64,000 bases of DNA from Corticicoccus populi (GCF_042686195.1 NZ_JBHUOQ010000001.1:124001-188000); one strand, 5' to 3'; counted from the stretch's first letter, positions 43,926 to 53,704 are shown. The notes: a model not told the origin generated them from the letters alone. A program made the numbers and translations.

Positions 43926-45892
43926 TGATGAACAGGATTAAAATTCTTGATCCACATATTCAAAATAAAATTGCGGCAGGCGAGGTGGTTGAACGCCCGA
44001 GTTCTGTCGTAAAGGAGCTTGTTGAGAATTCAATCGATGCGGATGCGACGGAGATTGAGGTCTTTATAGTTGAATCAGGAATGAAGGAAATTCGTATTGT
44101 TGATAACGGGGACGGTATTCAGCGTGAGGATGTGCCGCTTGTTTTTGAACGGCATGCGACAAGTAAGATTGCTGTCGACTATGACTTGTTTGAACTCCGC
44201 TCTCTCGGTTTCAGAGGAGAGGCACTGGCGAGTATCGGTGCTGTGGCAAAGGTGACTCTGGAAACGATGAATATGGAATCGAGCCCTGTCAGAATGCAGT
44301 TTGAGGGCGGTAAAACAGTATCCAATACTCCCGGTAAAGAACGAAAAGGGACAGATATCAAAATCAGCGACCTCTTTTACAACACACCCGCAAGATATAA
44401 ATATGTCCGGTCGCTGAGAACAGAAGCAGGGAAAATCATTGATATCATTCAAAGGATGGCACTGAATTATCCGGATATCAGATTCCGTCTCACGATTGAC
44501 CATAAAGAGAGGCTCCGTACGAAAGGAAACGGCAGGCTGAAAGAAGTAATCAGTGATATTTACGGTCTTCATATCGCAAGAAAAGCTGTGGCTGTCCATG
44601 CAGAGACACCGGACTTTAAGATAGACGGATACATCGTCCGGCCGGAAGAGACAAGAAGCAACAGGAACTACATCAATCTCGCTGTCAACAGACGGCATAT
44701 TAAAAATTTTAAATTGTCACAAAGTATTATTAACGGCTATCATACGCTGCAGCCGAAAGATAAATATCCGATTGTCGTGATGAACATTACGATGGATCCG
44801 AAACTGGTTGATGTCAATGTCCACCCGTCTAAAATTGAAGTCCGTTTTTCAAAGGAACAGGATTTAAATCGTCTCGTGGAAGACACTGTCAGAACATATT
44901 TACGGGAAGAAATGTTGATTCCGGATGTAGAACAGAAGCCGTCCAAAAAAGAGAAATTTGAAAATGAAGTGATTGATTTCAATAATCTGGAGAAGTCACC
45001 ATTTGATGAGGCATTAAACGATCTCGACCGTATTTTTGAAAGAAAAGAGGATACGCGGGACAAAGGCTGTGAACGGGTACAGTCTGAAGAGCGTGCGAAA
45101 TATCAGTCCGATGAATTGAAGATGCCTGAGAAGGGTAAAGAAGAGTACAACAGAGGTAATTCACAGAAAGAGGACAGTCAATCCGGAAATATCTTTGATA
45201 AAAAAAGAACAGAAGAGATTGTGAAGTACCCGAAAGGGACGAAGCGGCAGATGACTGCACAGAGAGAGTCGGGTACAGTATCTGTGCCGCCGGAACCTGT
45301 AAAAAAAGAAAAGCTGCCGTACCTGGAAATTATCGGACAGCTTCACGGTACGTATATCATTATGCAGAACGATACCGGGATGTATTTGATGGACCAGCAT
45401 GCAGCTCAGGAACGGATAAAATATGAATATTATTATAGTCATATTGATACGGACGGGGAAGGTGTACCACTGTTAATCCCGTATACGTTCGAGTTCCCTC
45501 TGGATGACGTCATAGTGATTGATGAAAAATTGACGGATTTAAGAGCACTTGGTTTTGAAATCGAGAAATCCGGCATGAAGCAGTACGTGATTTCAAGGTA
45601 CCCGGATTGGATTAAAGCGCGTGATCCGGAACAGGATATCGAGGATTTGATTGACTTTATTACAAATAAAAATCATTTCTCAGTGAATGACTACCGGGAA
45701 GAACTGTCCATCATGATGAGCTGTAAGCAGTCTATTAAAGCGAATCATTATTTAAACCGTGAACAGATGGAAGCATTACTAAAAGAACTGAATGAATGTG
45801 ACAGTCCATATACATGCCCGCACGGCAGACCGGTGATTATTCACCTCACCACTTATGAAATTGAGCGGATGTTCAACAGAATTATGAAATAA
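43925..45892 (+). CDS. mutL: DNA mismatch repair endonuclease MutL
   Basis: 655 residues. GHKL ATPase N terminus: IAAGEVVERPSSVVKELVENS, DNGDGI, GFRGEALASI. The C-terminal domain has DQHAAQERIKYE (metal-binding nuclease motif) and CPHGRPV, so it nicks DNA itself, as expected in an organism without MutH. A charged linker (about 330-440) joins the two. Two adjacent ATGs (43925, 43928) are possible starts. Confidence 0.96.
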   Translation: MMNRIKILDPHIQNKIAAGEVVERPSSVVKELVENSIDADATEIEVFIVESGMKEIRIVDNGDGIQREDVPLVFERHATSKIAVDYDLFELRSLGFRGEALASIGAVAKVTLETMNMESSPVRMQFEGGKTVSNTPGKERKGTDIKISDLFYNTPARYKYVRSLRTEAGKIIDIIQRMALNYPDIRFRLTIDHKERLRTKGNGRLKEVISDIYGLHIARKAVAVHAETPDFKIDGYIVRPEETRSNRNYINLAVNRRHIKNFKLSQSIINGYHTLQPKDKYPIVVMNITMDPKLVDVNVHPSKIEVRFSKEQDLNRLVEDTVRTYLREEMLIPDVEQKPSKKEKFENEVIDFNNLEKSPFDEALNDLDRIFERKEDTRDKGCERVQSEERAKYQSDELKMPEKGKEEYNRGNSQKEDSQSGNIFDKKRTEEIVKYPKGTKRQMTAQRESGTVSVPPEPVKKEKLPYLEIIGQLHGTYIIMQNDTGMYLMDQHAAQERIKYEYYYSHIDTDGEGVPLLIPYTFEFPLDDVIVIDEKLTDLRALGFEIEKSGMKQYVISRYPDWIKARDPEQDIEDLIDFITNKNHFSVNDYREELSIMMSCKQSIKANHYLNREQMEALLKELNECDSPYTCPHGRPVIIHLTTYEIERMFNRIMK

Positions 45893-45906
45893 AAAGGAGG
45901 CTGACC

Positions 45907-46782
45907 ATGAAAATTACGCTTAAGAAGGCTGAGCGTGGACCTCATACAATTGATATTAAAATATTTGAACCAAAATCTCCGGTCATGGCAGTTCAGGTCA
46001 TGCACGGTATGGCAGAACATATGGAGCGCTATGATGAGTTTAATACGTGGCTTGCCCTGAATGATATATATGTCATCACTCATAATCACCGCGGTCATGG
46101 TGAAAACGCGCAGACTCTGGGCCATTTTGAAGATTTCAATGATCTGATTGATGATGCGCTTGTGGTAAAGTCATATATCCCGGAAGGTATGAAGACGTTT
46201 ATACTCGGTCACTCGATGGGATCGATTGTTGCCCGCCGTCTGCTTGAACGAAATGTATATGACGGCGGAATTATTATCGGTACGGGTAATAAAGACAGTG
46301 TGGCAGATTTCTTTTCATCTGCATTCCTTCATATGATGGCTAAAATTGCACCGTCAAGACGATCGCCGTTCATTCAAGGAATGGCGTTTGATCCTTATGA
46401 TAAGAAGTTCAAAGGGGACCATAAAAACCGATGGCTGTCGCAGGATGAGGAAAATGTAATCCGTTATAATGAAGACCCGTATGCCGGTCATTTAATGAGC
46501 ATTAAAGCATTCAGTGAAACAATGAAACATGTCAGTGAATCGATGCGTCATGAAAATTTAAAGCATTACAACAGCTCTGTACCGATTCTTTTAATCGGGG
46601 GGAAGCGGGACCCGTTTTCGAATATGGGCAGAGATATCCGGCACTTATCAAAAGTGTTAATCCGTTACACTGACTCTGTGACGGTACAGCTGTATGACGA
46701 TTCCAGGCATGAAGTTTTAAATGAGAAAAACAGAGTGCAGGTCTACAACAAACTTCTGGAATGGGTGATGGATCATGTCTAA
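45907..46782 (+). CDS. alpha/beta hydrolase (lysophospholipase-like)
   Basis: 291 residues, AAAGGAGG before the ATG. Serine-hydrolase fold: HGMAEHMERYDEF oxyanion region, HRGHGEN, nucleophile elbow GHSMGS, then late Asp (GGKRDPFSN) and His (DSRHEVLNE). Resembles monoacylglycerol lipases/lysophospholipases; no signal peptide. A similar hydrolase precedes miaA in S. aureus. Overlaps miaA by 8 nt. Substrate unknown. Confidence 0.85.
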   Translation: MKITLKKAERGPHTIDIKIFEPKSPVMAVQVMHGMAEHMERYDEFNTWLALNDIYVITHNHRGHGENAQTLGHFEDFNDLIDDALVVKSYIPEGMKTFILGHSMGSIVARRLLERNVYDGGIIIGTGNKDSVADFFSSAFLHMMAKIAPSRRSPFIQGMAFDPYDKKFKGDHKNRWLSQDEENVIRYNEDPYAGHLMSIKAFSETMKHVSESMRHENLKHYNSSVPILLIGGKRDPFSNMGRDIRHLSKVLIRYTDSVTVQLYDDSRHEVLNEKNRVQVYNKLLEWVMDHV

Positions 46783-47683
46783 AGATAAAGTGATTGTACT
46801 TATCGGTCCGACAGCAGTAGGGAAAACCAAACTGTCCATCGACATCGCATCACATTTCGGCTTTGAGGTAATCAGCGGAGATTCTATGCAGATTTATCAA
46901 GGGATGGACATTTTGTCCGGGAAAATCACTGAAGAAGAAGCGTCCGGGATTAAGCATCATATGATTGATATTAAACGGCCGGATGAAAATTTCTCTGTAT
47001 CTGATTTTAAAAATCAGGTGGAATCAGTGATGGAAACCATGTACCAAAAGGGCAGTGTGCCGTTTATTGTCGGCGGCACAGGCCATTACATTAAAGCGTT
47101 AATCCATGATTACCAGTTTAATGATGAAAATAATGAAGAGAAACAGCGTCTGACCGAATCATTTGAAAATGAAAATACTGAAGTCCTCTATGACAAACTG
47201 AAAGCACTGTCTCCGGCGGATGCAGAAAATGTGCATATCAACAACCGCCAGCGGATAATTAGAATGCTTGTGAAACATCATCTTACAGACGGTACAAGAG
47301 AGGATACAAACTACACACCGGACACAAAATATGATACATTGATAATAGGATTAACAACTGAACGTGAACGGCTGTACAACCGTATTAATGAAAGAGTGGC
47401 GGCGATGTTTGAGGCCGGTCTTGAAAATGAGGTGTCTGCACTGAAGGATCAGTTTGATATGTCAGTGACAGCATCGGGAGCCATCGGTTATAAGGAGTTT
47501 CTGCCTTATGTTGAAGGTGAGGCATCTTTGGAAGATGTGAAGGAAAAAATCCAGCAGCATTCACGGCAGTATGCGAAGCGTCAGCTGACATTTTTCAGAA
47601 ACCAGCTCGATGTACAGTGGTTTGATGCAGATGAAAGTGACAGTGAAGAAGTGTTTAAAGCGATTGAGGCATTTATATCTTAA
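46775..47683 (+). CDS. miaA: tRNA dimethylallyltransferase
   Basis: 302 residues. P-loop GPTAVGKTKLS (11-21), SGDSMQIYQGMDI, VGGTGHYIKAL and RQLTFFRNQ are the standard DMAPP:tRNA transferase motifs. Transfers an isopentenyl group to A37 of tRNAs reading U-starting codons; product is the MiaB substrate. The gene starts inside the hydrolase gene and is followed by hfq 23 nt later, as in Bacillus and Staphylococcus. Confidence 0.96.
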   Translation: MSKDKVIVLIGPTAVGKTKLSIDIASHFGFEVISGDSMQIYQGMDILSGKITEEEASGIKHHMIDIKRPDENFSVSDFKNQVESVMETMYQKGSVPFIVGGTGHYIKALIHDYQFNDENNEEKQRLTESFENENTEVLYDKLKALSPADAENVHINNRQRIIRMLVKHHLTDGTREDTNYTPDTKYDTLIIGLTTERERLYNRINERVAAMFEAGLENEVSALKDQFDMSVTASGAIGYKEFLPYVEGEASLEDVKEKIQQHSRQYAKRQLTFFRNQLDVQWFDADESDSEEVFKAIEAFIS

Positions 47684-47706
47684 AAATACAGATAGGGGAG
47701 TTTATT

Positions 47707-47904
47707 ATGCCGAACACTAACTTACAGGACAAATTTTTAAGTGATTTCAGAGATGAAGGATGTCAGGTGACTGTATTCTTATTGAATGGTTTTCAGATGA
47801 AGGGAACAATTGTAGACTTTGATAAATATGTCGTACAGGTCCATGTGAACGATAAAGACCATTTAATATATAAACATGCGATCAGCACGTTTGTAAAACA
47901 GTAA
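47707..47904 (+). CDS. hfq: RNA chaperone Hfq
   Basis: 65 residues. Sm1 motif (VTVFLLNGFQMKG, FDKYVVQV) and Sm2 motif (IYKHAISTFV) are intact, so a hexameric RNA-binding ring is expected. The C-terminal tail is very short, typical of Gram-positive Hfq. AGGGGAG before the ATG. Last gene of the miaA-hfq message. Confidence 0.96.
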   Translation: MPNTNLQDKFLSDFRDEGCQVTVFLLNGFQMKGTIVDFDKYVVQVHVNDKDHLIYKHAISTFVKQ

Positions 47905-47930
47905 AAAGAGCGCCGGCGGGCGCTCTTTTT
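47904..47930. terminator. bidirectional terminator of hfq and gpx
   Basis: 11-bp stem AAAAGAGCGCC/GGCGCTCTTTT, GGCG loop; the hfq stop overlaps its 5' edge. Confidence 0.93.
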
Positions 47931-48418
47931 CAGGTATAACGTAATGTTTTTTTGACATCTTCCTCGAATTGCTCAGGTTTTTTCTGAGGTGGATATCTGT
48001 CCATGATTTTCCCTTCACGGGAAACCAGGAATTTAGTATAGTTCCATTTTATTGCGCTTGTCAGTAAGCCTGTTCTGCTTTCTGTCAGTGCCTTGAACAG
48101 GGGATGAATGTCTTTTCCTCTGACATGGACCTTTTCCATAATAGGAAATGTCACACCGTGATTCTCTCTGTAACAGCTTTCAGCGTCTTTTGAATTGAGA
48201 GGTTCCTGATTTCTAAAGTCACTGGACGGGAAACCGAGTATTACAAGACCTTCGTCTTTATATTTTTGATATAAGTGTTCAAGGGACTCAAGCTGGGATC
48301 TAAAGCCGCATTCGCTTGCGGTATTTACAATGATAACGACTTTATCCCTAAGTAAATCTGTATCAAAAGGTTCGCCGTGTGCATCATTAAAAGTCATATC
48401 ATAAAAACGTGATTTCAT
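47930..48418 (-). CDS. bsaA: glutathione peroxidase-like thiol peroxidase
   Basis: 162 residues, AAAGGAG before the ATG. NTASECGF carries the peroxidatic Cys in place of selenocysteine; FPSSDFRNQEP has the resolving region (here without the usual second Cys, since the motif commonly reads FPCNQF), and KWNYTKFLVSR the conserved Trp/Asn. Reduces peroxides, probably with thioredoxin or bacillithiol. Cytosolic. Reads leftwards against its hfq and hflX neighbours, the same position as bsaA in S. aureus. Confidence 0.9.
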   Translation of the reverse strand: MKSRFYDMTFNDAHGEPFDTDLLRDKVVIIVNTASECGFRSQLESLEHLYQKYKDEGLVILGFPSSDFRNQEPLNSKDAESCYRENHGVTFPIMEKVHVRGKDIHPLFKALTESRTGLLTSAIKWNYTKFLVSREGKIMDRYPPQKKPEQFEEDVKKTLRYT

Positions 48419-48546
48419 ACGCGTGTGCTCCTTTCGAGGTTACATTTTTCAGTTATAATTTAATTACACTTAAACTTTAAATCATAAACATGTTTTTTTA
48501 AATTTTTTAGGATAAAAAGACACTATTAACAGTAAAGGGTGATTCA

Positions 48547-49773
48547 ATGGCTTTTGAACATACAGGCATCATTATCGGTGTTAATACAAAAGACCATAAG
48601 GACATTGAGGTCGAAGTGCAGGAGCTCAAAAGCTTATCAGAGTCTGTCGGTATAGAAATCATGGGGACACATGTTCAAAACAGAAGCTCCCGTGACCCTA
48701 AAAGTTACGTCGGGACAGGTTTTATAGAAGAAGTCTGCATGATGTATGAAGAAATTGATTATGTGATTGTGAATGATGAAATTACAGCGAGTCAGAACAG
48801 ACGTTTAGAAGATCTGCTGGATACACGGATTATTGACAGAACACAGGTGATTTTAGATATATTCAGTCTCCGTGCAGAATCCCGTGCAGGTAAACTTCAG
48901 GTGGAACTGGCGCAGCTTGAATATTTAGTACCAAGACTTTCCGGGCAGGGCATCAATTTATCCCGTCTCGGTGCAGGGATTGGGACCAGAGGCCCCGGGG
49001 AGACAAAACTTGAGACAGATCGGAGGCACATCCGGACAAGAATTAAGGAAATTAAAAAACAGCTGATGCAGGTTGAGAATCACCGCACGAGATACCGAGA
49101 GAAACGGCGGCGTAACCAGGTGACGAAAATTTCATTAATCGGTTATACGAATGCCGGAAAATCATCACTGTTCAATGCGATGGCAAAATCAGATACGTAT
49201 GAGGAAGATGCATTGTTTGCGACACTTGATTCCAAAACACGTCGTTTGAAACTGCCGTCGGGCTTTGAATGTATTATTTCAGACACAGTAGGGTTTATAC
49301 AAAATCTGCCGACCACATTAATCGAAAGTTTTAAGTCGACTTTAGAGGAAGCGGCAGACAGTGATTTTATAATTCATGTGATAGATAACAATTCTGAGCA
49401 TATCGGTATCCACTACGATACGGTCAAATCATTGATGCAGTCATTGGATATGGCGGATATTCCGCAGACAGTCTTTTTCAATAAGTCGGATTTGAATGCG
49501 GGTGAGCACTTTATTCCTTCGGAACCTTCATATTTTGTGAATAAAGATATGGGGACACAGGTGCTCCTCGGGCGCTTGGAAACATTTATGACTGATGCGT
49601 TCAGCAGCTATCAGTGCCGGATTCCAGCACATGAATCTCAAAAGTTATATGACATTAAGCGGCATACGATTGTGACGGAAGCAGTGCTTAGTGATAATGT
49701 TTATGAAATTAAAGGATACAGCCCGGAAGGCAACTGGGTAAATCGGATATTAGGGAGTACAGATAATGAGTAA
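48547..49773 (+). CDS. hflX: ribosome-associated GTPase HflX
   Basis: 408 residues. N-terminal HflX domain with GAGIGTRGPGETKLETDRR, coiled coil to about 195, then the G domain with GYTNAGKSSLF (G1), DTVGFIQNLP (G3) and FNKSDL (G4). Splits stalled 70S ribosomes under stress. GGGTGA before the ATG. Overlaps the next gene by 8 nt. Confidence 0.95.
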   Translation: MAFEHTGIIIGVNTKDHKDIEVEVQELKSLSESVGIEIMGTHVQNRSSRDPKSYVGTGFIEEVCMMYEEIDYVIVNDEITASQNRRLEDLLDTRIIDRTQVILDIFSLRAESRAGKLQVELAQLEYLVPRLSGQGINLSRLGAGIGTRGPGETKLETDRRHIRTRIKEIKKQLMQVENHRTRYREKRRRNQVTKISLIGYTNAGKSSLFNAMAKSDTYEEDALFATLDSKTRRLKLPSGFECIISDTVGFIQNLPTTLIESFKSTLEEAADSDFIIHVIDNNSEHIGIHYDTVKSLMQSLDMADIPQTVFFNKSDLNAGEHFIPSEPSYFVNKDMGTQVLLGRLETFMTDAFSSYQCRIPAHESQKLYDIKRHTIVTEAVLSDNVYEIKGYSPEGNWVNRILGSTDNE

Positions 49774-51001
49774 CGTGAGGCAGATTATTGAGGAATCGCT
49801 TGAAGATTTGGATCTATTCATAAAGGATAATAAAAAAACAGCCTACAAAAACTTCAGGAAAGTCATGAACGCATTTAACCATCACAGTGTGACAGAGAGT
49901 GACTTTAACGGTACCACCGGCTACGGCTATGATGATACAGGGAGAGATAAGCTGGAAGATATCTACGCAGACGTCTTCGGTGCAGAGGATGCACTGGTCA
50001 GAACACAGATTATTTCTGGCACACATGCCATCAGTCTGGTCCTCTTAAGCCTTTTAAAAAAAGGCGACGAACTCCTTTATATTACAGGCGAACCTTATGA
50101 CACACTTGAAAAAGTCATCGGACATGATGAGAATGACATCGGAAGCCTTGCAGAAATGGGTGTGAAGTACAGTCATATTCCATTAAAAGAAAATGCGTTT
50201 GATGAAGAAAAGATTCTATCGGCGGTGACTGCCGATACCAAAATGATTGCGATCCAGCGTTCCAGAGGCTACTCAATGCGGCGTTCTGTGTCGATTGGTC
50301 AAATAGAAGCGGTGATTAAAAAAATCAAGGCTGAATATCCGGACATTATTATTTTTGTGGATAACTGCTACGGCGAATTTGTTGAAGACAGAGAGCCGGT
50401 AGAAGCAGGTGCAGATATTATTGCCGGCAGCCTGATTAAAAATCCAGGCGGCGGTCTGAGTAAAATGGGCGGCTATGTCGCAGGAAATAAAGACCTGATT
50501 ACCCGCGTCAGCTACAGGCTCACTGTTCCAGGGATAGGCAAAGAAATGGGGGCAAGCCTGAATGCACTGACTGATATGTATCAGGGATTCTTTATGGCAC
50601 CGCATGCGGTTATGGAAAGTGTTAATGGTGCACTCCTGACAAGTATGGTGTTGTCAAAGGCCGGTATGACGACCGATCCGCACTATGCAGACGAACGTAC
50701 GGATTTAATACAGAGCGTATCATTCAACACTGAAGAAGAGATGATTACATTTAGTCAGATGATTCAAAAGGCAAGCCCAGTGAATTCAAAATTCCTGCCT
50801 ATCCCTGACAAACTGCCGGGATATGAAAATCCCGTGATTATGGCTGCAGGTACATTTGTTCAAGGCGCCTCACTCGAACTCAGTGCAGACGGACCAATCA
50901 AGCCGCCGTACACAGTATTTGTGCAGGGCGGACTTCAGATAGAACATGTCATGTATGCGCTGGAAGAAGCATTAAAGGCACTAGGGATAGAGGAAGTGTA
51001 G
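49766..51001 (+). CDS. ynbB: YnbB-like PLP-dependent enzyme (methionine gamma-lyase/aluminium-resistance family)
   Basis: 411 residues, fold-type I PLP enzyme. The PLP lysine is in AGSLIKNPGGGLSKMGGYVAG and the aspartate in IIIFVDNCYGEF. The family is annotated as cystathionine beta-/methionine gamma-lyase-like or aluminium resistance; its physiological reaction is not settled. Translationally coupled to hflX, the order seen in Bacillus (ynbA-ynbB). Terminator follows. Confidence 0.9.
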   Translation: MSNVRQIIEESLEDLDLFIKDNKKTAYKNFRKVMNAFNHHSVTESDFNGTTGYGYDDTGRDKLEDIYADVFGAEDALVRTQIISGTHAISLVLLSLLKKGDELLYITGEPYDTLEKVIGHDENDIGSLAEMGVKYSHIPLKENAFDEEKILSAVTADTKMIAIQRSRGYSMRRSVSIGQIEAVIKKIKAEYPDIIIFVDNCYGEFVEDREPVEAGADIIAGSLIKNPGGGLSKMGGYVAGNKDLITRVSYRLTVPGIGKEMGASLNALTDMYQGFFMAPHAVMESVNGALLTSMVLSKAGMTTDPHYADERTDLIQSVSFNTEEEMITFSQMIQKASPVNSKFLPIPDKLPGYENPVIMAAGTFVQGASLELSADGPIKPPYTVFVQGGLQIEHVMYALEEALKALGIEEV

Positions 51002-51035
51002 GTATTTTTAGATGATAAAATCAATTAAATATTTG

Positions 51036-51068
51036 AAAACACATCCTCCTCTGAGGGTGTGTTTTTTT
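51036..51068 (+). terminator. hflX-ynbB terminator
   Basis: 12-pair stem (51036-51047 with 51054-51065) with one wobble, then T7. Confidence 0.9.
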
Positions 51069-51119
51069 AGGTCTATGCGGGTATAAATGATAGGATGGTA
51101 GTAATGAGGAGTGTTAATA

Positions 51120-52547
51120 ATGGCAGAAAAATTTAACTGGAGTCATACGTATAAAGAATTACCCGAAGTCTTCTGGACAGAAGTGGATATGATGGATGCA
51201 CCGGAAGCAGAGATGGTTTTATTTAATAAAAATCTTGCAGCTGTATTGAATCTGCCGGAAAATCCGGATAATTATAATGATATTTTTACAGGCAGAGGCA
51301 TGGATAAGCCGATTGCTCTCGCTTATGCCGGACATCAATTCGGTCATTTTAATATGCTTGGTGACGGACGTGCGGCTTTACTTGGCGAGCATGTGACACC
51401 TTCCGGTGAACGGTATGATGTTCATTTAAAAGGAACAGGGAGAACTGAGTTTTCAAGAAATGGTGACGGTCTTGCGGCGGTCGGACCGATGGTTCGGGAA
51501 TATATCATTAGTGAGGCACTACATGCACTCGGAATTCCTACAAACCGAACATTGGGTGTGATGGAAACGGGGCGTGCGGTTGTGCGTGAGAAAAATCTTC
51601 CTGGTGCTGTTTTAGCACGTGTTGCGTCCAGTCATATCCGTGTCGGCACATTTGAGTACGCTGCACGGTTATCGAAAGAGCATGTACAAACACTGGCGGA
51701 CTATACGATTGAAAGGCATTATCCAAAGATTAAGCACAGTGAAAATAAGTATGAATTATTTTTGGAAAGTGTTGCCCATGCTCAAAGCTATTTAATCAGT
51801 GAATGGATGGGTGTCGGTTTTATTCACGGTGTGATGAATACAGATAATATGACAGTGAGCGGTGAATCCATTGATTTTGGGCCGTGTGCATTTATGAATC
51901 AGTATGATCAGGATACGGTTTACAGCTCAATCGATACAGAGGGCAGATATCGTTACCGTAATCAGCCGGCCATCGGACAGTGGAATTTATCAAAACTTGC
52001 GGAAGCGTTAATACCGATTTTGGATGATAATGAAGATGAGGCAGTGAAAAAGGCTGAGAAAGTACTCGGACAGTATCGTGACTTATATCAGGCATACTGG
52101 CTGAAAAAAATGGCAAATAAGCTTGGTATTATTAAATTGGAAGAAAATGATGTGGATGTCATTTTAGAGTGGCTTGATATACTGGAAGAGAATAGAGCGG
52201 ATTATACGTCTGCCTTCAGAAATTTAACCAACAATGAAATTTCTAAATTAGAGTTCAATACAACGGAACGTTTTAGTAAGTGGTTTGAATCCTGGCAGTC
52301 ATTATTAGAAGGTAAGGAAGCGACACTTGATGAGGCATATACAGTAATGAAAGCAGTGAATCCAGCAGTGATTCCGAGAAATCATATTGTTGAAAATGCT
52401 GTTTCAGCTGCAGAAAACGGAGATTACAGTCAGGCGGAAGCACTCATTGAAGTGCTGAAATATCCGTATGTAGATGAACATGATGAAGTATACAAAAATC
52501 CTCCAAAACCGGACGAGGAGATTACCGCAACATTCTGCGGAACTTAA
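51120..52547 (+). CDS. selO: protein adenylyltransferase SelO
   Basis: 475 residues from ATG 51120, 8 nt after GAGGAG. Pseudokinase fold with ATP bound in flipped orientation: LAYAGHQFGHFNMLGDGRA, KGTGRTEFSRNGDG, EYIISEALHALGIPT, and GVMNTDNMTVSGESIDFGP. It transfers AMP to Ser/Thr/Tyr of target proteins in redox stress. The C-terminal FCGT keeps the conserved Cys (Sec in some eukaryotes). Single gene ended by a strong palindromic terminator. Confidence 0.94.
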   Translation: MAEKFNWSHTYKELPEVFWTEVDMMDAPEAEMVLFNKNLAAVLNLPENPDNYNDIFTGRGMDKPIALAYAGHQFGHFNMLGDGRAALLGEHVTPSGERYDVHLKGTGRTEFSRNGDGLAAVGPMVREYIISEALHALGIPTNRTLGVMETGRAVVREKNLPGAVLARVASSHIRVGTFEYAARLSKEHVQTLADYTIERHYPKIKHSENKYELFLESVAHAQSYLISEWMGVGFIHGVMNTDNMTVSGESIDFGPCAFMNQYDQDTVYSSIDTEGRYRYRNQPAIGQWNLSKLAEALIPILDDNEDEAVKKAEKVLGQYRDLYQAYWLKKMANKLGIIKLEENDVDVILEWLDILEENRADYTSAFRNLTNNEISKLEFNTTERFSKWFESWQSLLEGKEATLDEAYTVMKAVNPAVIPRNHIVENAVSAAENGDYSQAEALIEVLKYPYVDEHDEVYKNPPKPDEEITATFCGT

Positions 52548-52554
52548 TGAACGT

Positions 52555-52586
52555 AAAAACCACAGCAGATCTGCTGTGGTTTTTTC
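52555..52586. terminator. bidirectional terminator between selO and the lipoprotein gene
   Basis: Perfect palindrome of AAAACCACAGCAGA with its complement, T6 and A5 tracts on either side. Confidence 0.92.
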
Positions 52587-52608
52587 TTCAGTTTGAATTA
52601 TAAAATTT

Positions 52609-53406
52609 TTATTCTTCCCATATCACGGGATTCTCATCGTAGGAACTGTCGCTTGGTGAGTAAATAACAGAGTTTACAGTAGATCCTTCAGGTACAAGTG
52701 AAATGACACAGATGTCCTGCGTGGCATCTGCATTCCACTCACTGTCGAGTGACTCCACATTACATGCTTCAAAATTTCCAATAATATTCAAGTTCTGTGC
52801 AGGTCCCTGCTGTCCGTCAACCGCACCGTTAAACGGGTTCGACAGGACGGTCCCGGCAAGTTCCGAAGAACCTTCATCGACGCCGGTGACTGTAATATGA
52901 AGATAGTATGGTACAAGTCCTGCGAGTTCATCTTCCATATCAAGGATATCAAGGTCGGCTGGATTCGCTTCTTCAATATCCGTCACTGTTGCACCCAGTA
53001 ATGCATATTCATCTTCAGTGTCGTTTACCGGATGTTCCAATACAGCTGAATCACCAATAGTTAATGTTGCGCCCGGTTCAGTCACATCACCTGAACTACC
53101 GCTGCCTGAAGTGTCCTCAGATTCTTCATCGTTACTCTCATCTGTAGATGCATCGGTATCTGTCTCGTCTTCAGCCGCATCAGAAGCGTTATCTTCACTT
53201 TCCTCTGCAGCTTCATCAGTCGTTTCTTCTGTCTCATCTTCGGCCGGGTTTTCAGTCACTTCCTCAGTCGCAGTATCATCGACTTCTGCATCCTCTGGTT
53301 CGTCACCACCGCATCCTGCAACGAGCAGGGTAATGGCTGTAATAAAACCGATACCGAGTAATTTCTGCCTGGTGATTTTAAGAAACACATTTAACATGCT
53401 GTCCAT
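52609..53406 (-). CDS. secreted acidic lipoprotein of unknown function
   Basis: 265 residues, AGGAGG 8 nt before the ATG. Signal peptide ends in LLVAGC (lipid-modified Cys about 32). Residues about 34-108 are a low-complexity linker of E, D, T, S and A; about 112-265 form a compact beta-rich domain with two cysteines (EACNVES, QDICVIS) that may pair. The C-terminal domain resembles telokin-like/DUF4352-type modules, not certain. Single gene with a consensus promoter and a near-perfect cre site in its leader, so probably repressed by glucose. Confidence 0.8.
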   Translation of the reverse strand: MDSMLNVFLKITRQKLLGIGFITAITLLVAGCGGDEPEDAEVDDTATEEVTENPAEDETEETTDEAAEESEDNASDAAEDETDTDASTDESNDEESEDTSGSGSSGDVTEPGATLTIGDSAVLEHPVNDTEDEYALLGATVTDIEEANPADLDILDMEDELAGLVPYYLHITVTGVDEGSSELAGTVLSNPFNGAVDGQQGPAQNLNIIGNFEACNVESLDSEWNADATQDICVISLVPEGSTVNSVIYSPSDSSYDENPVIWEE

Positions 53407-53424
53407 ATATCAAATTCCTCCTTT

Positions 53425-53438
53425 TGTTTGCGCTTACA
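53425..53438 (-). promoter_or_regulatory. cre operator in the lipoprotein leader
   Basis: On the minus strand TGTAAGCGCAAACA, 13 of 14 fits to TGWAANCGNTNWCA, the best in this window. It lies between the promoter and the AGGAGG site, a roadblock position. Confidence 0.65.
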
Positions 53439-53542
53439 AATTTGAAGTCATAATCTATGTGGTCAAACTGTGAAGTCGGTTATGTCATAAAGCTGTTCGT
53501 TCAGTTATTAAAACGACTGTATCAAATGAATAATTGTAAAAA

Positions 53543-53571
53543 TAATACCATATTTAAAGTATTATGTCAAT
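53543..53571 (-). promoter_or_regulatory. promoter of the acidic lipoprotein gene
   Basis: On the minus strand TTGACA, 17 nt, TATTAT: perfect -35 and 5/6 -10. The leader would be about 130 nt. Confidence 0.75.
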
Positions 53572-53673
53572 TATTTATCTGATTTTTCAGAAAATATAAG
53601 TGTTGTTGAATGATGGAGAATTTTATTAAAAACCCTGAAGATGATACTTATTTACAGAAGATAATGTATGAAT

Positions 53674-53696
53674 AAAAAAGCCCTCCGAACGGAGGG
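53674..53696 (-). terminator. panE terminator
   Basis: 7-bp stem CCCTCCG/CGGAGGG, then T6 on the minus strand. Confidence 0.88.
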
Positions 53697-53704
53697 GAAA
53701 TCGT

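Noticed and set aside
43925..45892. Possible frameshift or fusion in mutL
   Set aside because: The charged linker looked odd at first, but both the ATPase and nuclease domains read in one frame at normal length.
53018..53473. Serine-rich 151-residue frame on the plus strand
   Set aside because: It is the antisense shadow of the acidic Glu/Asp/Ser linker of the lipoprotein gene and has no ribosome site.
53610..53675. 21-codon open frame (MMENFIKNPEDD...) between the lipoprotein and panE genes
   Set aside because: No ribosome site and no plus-strand terminator; it looks like a chance frame or a gene remnant that cannot be identified.
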